A DNA stretch of 64,000 bases, from assembly GCA_027475525.1 (NCBI GenBank), contig JAMWFC010000116.1:2293826-2357825 (forward strand), written 5' to 3'. Shown one piece after another: positions 62,634-64,000 of this stretch. Under the pieces are notes generated by a model that did no database searches, was not told where the DNA came from, and saw only the letters and a program-made list of their open reading frames with translations. The position numbers and the translations under genes were made by a program. Positions within the stretch are counted from its first letter, which is position 1. Every line of letters begins with the position of its first letter. The DNA comes from Macrolepiota albuminosa. Its lineage: Eukaryota; Basidiomycota; Agaricomycetes; Agaricales; Agaricaceae.

Positions 62634-63926
62634 ATGGATGCACAACCCTCATCATCTGCCGGCGCCATTGATCAACGCAGGAAAGATGCTTTCAAGGCTT
62701 ATCGAGAGGTCTCTTTACACAGGTTTTCAATACAACTCTTGTTGACATTCGCCTCTTTAGAAAATGAGAAACCATGAGACTATCAGTGAAAGCCTTAAGA
62801 ATCGTGTGTGGTTTTCTTTTTGGTTGCCCTTCTCGTCTAATGCCATCCAGTTCGTTTTTCTCTCAAGGACTTGGAAAAAGAATATGCTAAGACGGAAGAC
62901 GACATCAAAGCCGTACAATCTGTTGGACAAATCATTGGTGAAGTCATGAAGCAACTTGACGATGAGCGGTGTGCGTTTGACGAATCTATACGCTACTTGA
63001 AGACTAATGAACGGTTTATAGTCATTGTCAAGGCTTCTTCAGGACCGCGTTACGTCGTCTCTTATCGTCCTGCACTTCCTGCGGCGAAGCTCAAAGCTGG
63101 AACTCGGGTTTCCCTCGATATGACTACGCTGACAATAATGCGGATACTACCACGGGAAGTTGATCCTTTGGTGTACAAGATGAGCCTGGAAGATCCTGGA
63201 GGAGCTTCGTTCGCGGGAATTGGTGGTTTGGGGGAGCAAGTACGAGAACTGCGCGAGGCAAGTAATGATATCTCGCTTCACCCAGAATCTTGTAATGTCA
63301 TTAAATCTAGATCATTGAACTACCATTACTCAACCCAGAGCTCTTCCTTAGAGTCGGTATAAAGCCGCCGAAAGGCGTTCTTTTATATGGCCCTCCTGGA
63401 ACGGGCAAAACCCTCCTTGCGCGTGCTGTTGCTGCTACCTTGAACACGAACTTCTTGAAAGTCGTTTCATCAGCTATTGTCGACAAATATATCGGCGAAA
63501 GTGCACGTGTCGTAAGAGAGATGTTCGGGTATGCGAAGGACCATGAACCCTGTGTGATATTCATGGACGAAATTGACGCTATTGGTGGCCGTCGTTTTTC
63601 CGAAGGGACGAGTGCAGATCGAGAAATACAGCGGACCTTGATGGAGGTGTGTTAAAGATTGTGCTCGAGATCATATATTGCGATTCACACTTTTGCCACG
63701 ATAGCTTCTCAATCAGATGGATGGCTTTGATTCGCTAGGAAAGACGAAGATAATCATGGCTACGAATCGTCCGGATACTTTGGACCCTGCTCTCCTCCGC
63801 CCTGGTCGCCTAGATCGCAAGATTGAAGTGCCCCTGCCCAACGAACAAGCCCGGTTAGAGATTCTTAAGATCCATGCTGCACCTGTCAATAAAGGTGGTG
63901 ATATTGACTATGAGGCAATTGTAAAG
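62634..63926 (+). CDS. RPT4: 26S proteasome ATPase Rpt4 (PSMC6), cut by window edge
   Basis: Starts [20 protein letters not shown] and continues [29 protein letters not shown], an OB-fold ([18 protein letters not shown]), [29 protein letters not shown], Walker A ([11 protein letters not shown]), Walker B ([11 protein letters not shown]) and the second region of homology ([20 protein letters not shown]). The last complete exon ends at 63926 with DYEAIVK and the gene runs on beyond 64000. It is one of six base-ring ATPases that unfold substrates. The intron at 63258-63310 starts GCAAGT. After the intron ending near 63021, one base seems missing before IVKASS. The acceptor at 62828-62879 was chosen to give [15 protein letters not shown]. 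Confidence 0.95.
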
Positions 63927-64000
63927 GTACGTTCCAACCTTTCCTTCTTCAGATTTCCAATTATTTAAACCGGTGTTCAAGCTTTCTGATTCCTTCAATG

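Overview
The window looks like nuclear DNA of a filamentous basidiomycete, most likely an Agaricomycete. It is densely packed with intron-rich genes on both strands. Introns are about 45-60 bp with GT..AG ends and a CTNAC/CTAAC-type branch site, and the gene set is fungal housekeeping plus a fast-evolving F-box protein and transposon-type recombinase debris. No rRNA, CRISPR or bacterial operon signal is seen, and I did not recognise a tRNA. All function calls come from reading the conceptual translations; no database search was run.

Layout. 1-3 kb: decayed minus-strand coding relic and gene-poor DNA. 3.2-3.7 kb: dsRNA-binding-domain protein. 4.1-6.75 kb: M20 carboxypeptidase S-type gene with many frame breaks. 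6.9-7.65 kb: F-box-like protein. 8.0-10.7 kb: ARP8 (INO80 complex). 11.2-12.4 kb: RING E3 candidate. 14.8-16.9 kb: CON7-type C2H2 factor. 18.6-20.9 kb: F-box/RCC1 protein (SAF1-like). 21.3-23.4 kb: disordered proline-rich protein. 24.9-27.8 kb: ELMO/CED-12 protein. 28.2-30.5 kb: methylenetetrahydrofolate reductase. 31.3-31.7 kb: DUF202 membrane protein. 32.1-34.1 kb: disordered protein. 34.5-36.5 kb: CDC27/POL32-type DNA polymerase delta subunit with two PIP boxes. 36.55-36.86 kb: small inverted-repeat-bounded insert with telomere-like TTAGGG repeats. 37.2-39.1 kb: amino-acid transporter. 39.2-41.8 kb: R3H-SUZ protein. 42.6-43.6 kb: truncated tyrosine recombinase. 44.0-44.6 kb: RPB4. 44.7-47.1 kb: PUS1. 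47.5-49.7 kb: xylulokinase. 50.5-53.3 kb: WD40 protein with SUMO-interaction-like motifs. 53.4-55.1 kb: SOF1/DCAF13. 55.3-58.35 kb: TFIP11/NTR1-type G-patch splicing factor. 58.9-61.8 kb: serine carboxypeptidase S10. 62.6 kb to the edge: proteasomal ATPase RPT4.

The genes do not form one pathway; this is an ordinary euchromatic stretch (chromatin remodelling, replication, transcription, splicing, rRNA and tRNA maturation, proteolysis, one-carbon and pentose metabolism). I found no convincing new biological system.

The strongest unusual signal concerns the sequence record itself. There are 26 head-to-tail duplications, every one with a unit of exactly 77 bp, in clusters at 0.4-9.1, 28.3-32.8 and 45.1-53.0 kb. 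Where such a junction lies in readable coding sequence, one base is usually missing just to the right of the second copy on the + strand, whichever strand the gene is on. Further single-base losses occur nearby. This looks like de Bruijn graph edges (k = 77) joined without trimming, with the base at a heterozygous site lost, in a dikaryon assembly. Many frameshifts here should therefore not be read as pseudogenisation. Real biology worth checking: a 3-nt microexon in PUS1, 12- and 7-nt microexons in the S10 peptidase gene, a 6-bp first coding exon in SOF1, four GC-AG introns, a tandem PIP box in CDC27, and the small inverted-repeat insert with TTAGGG repeats.
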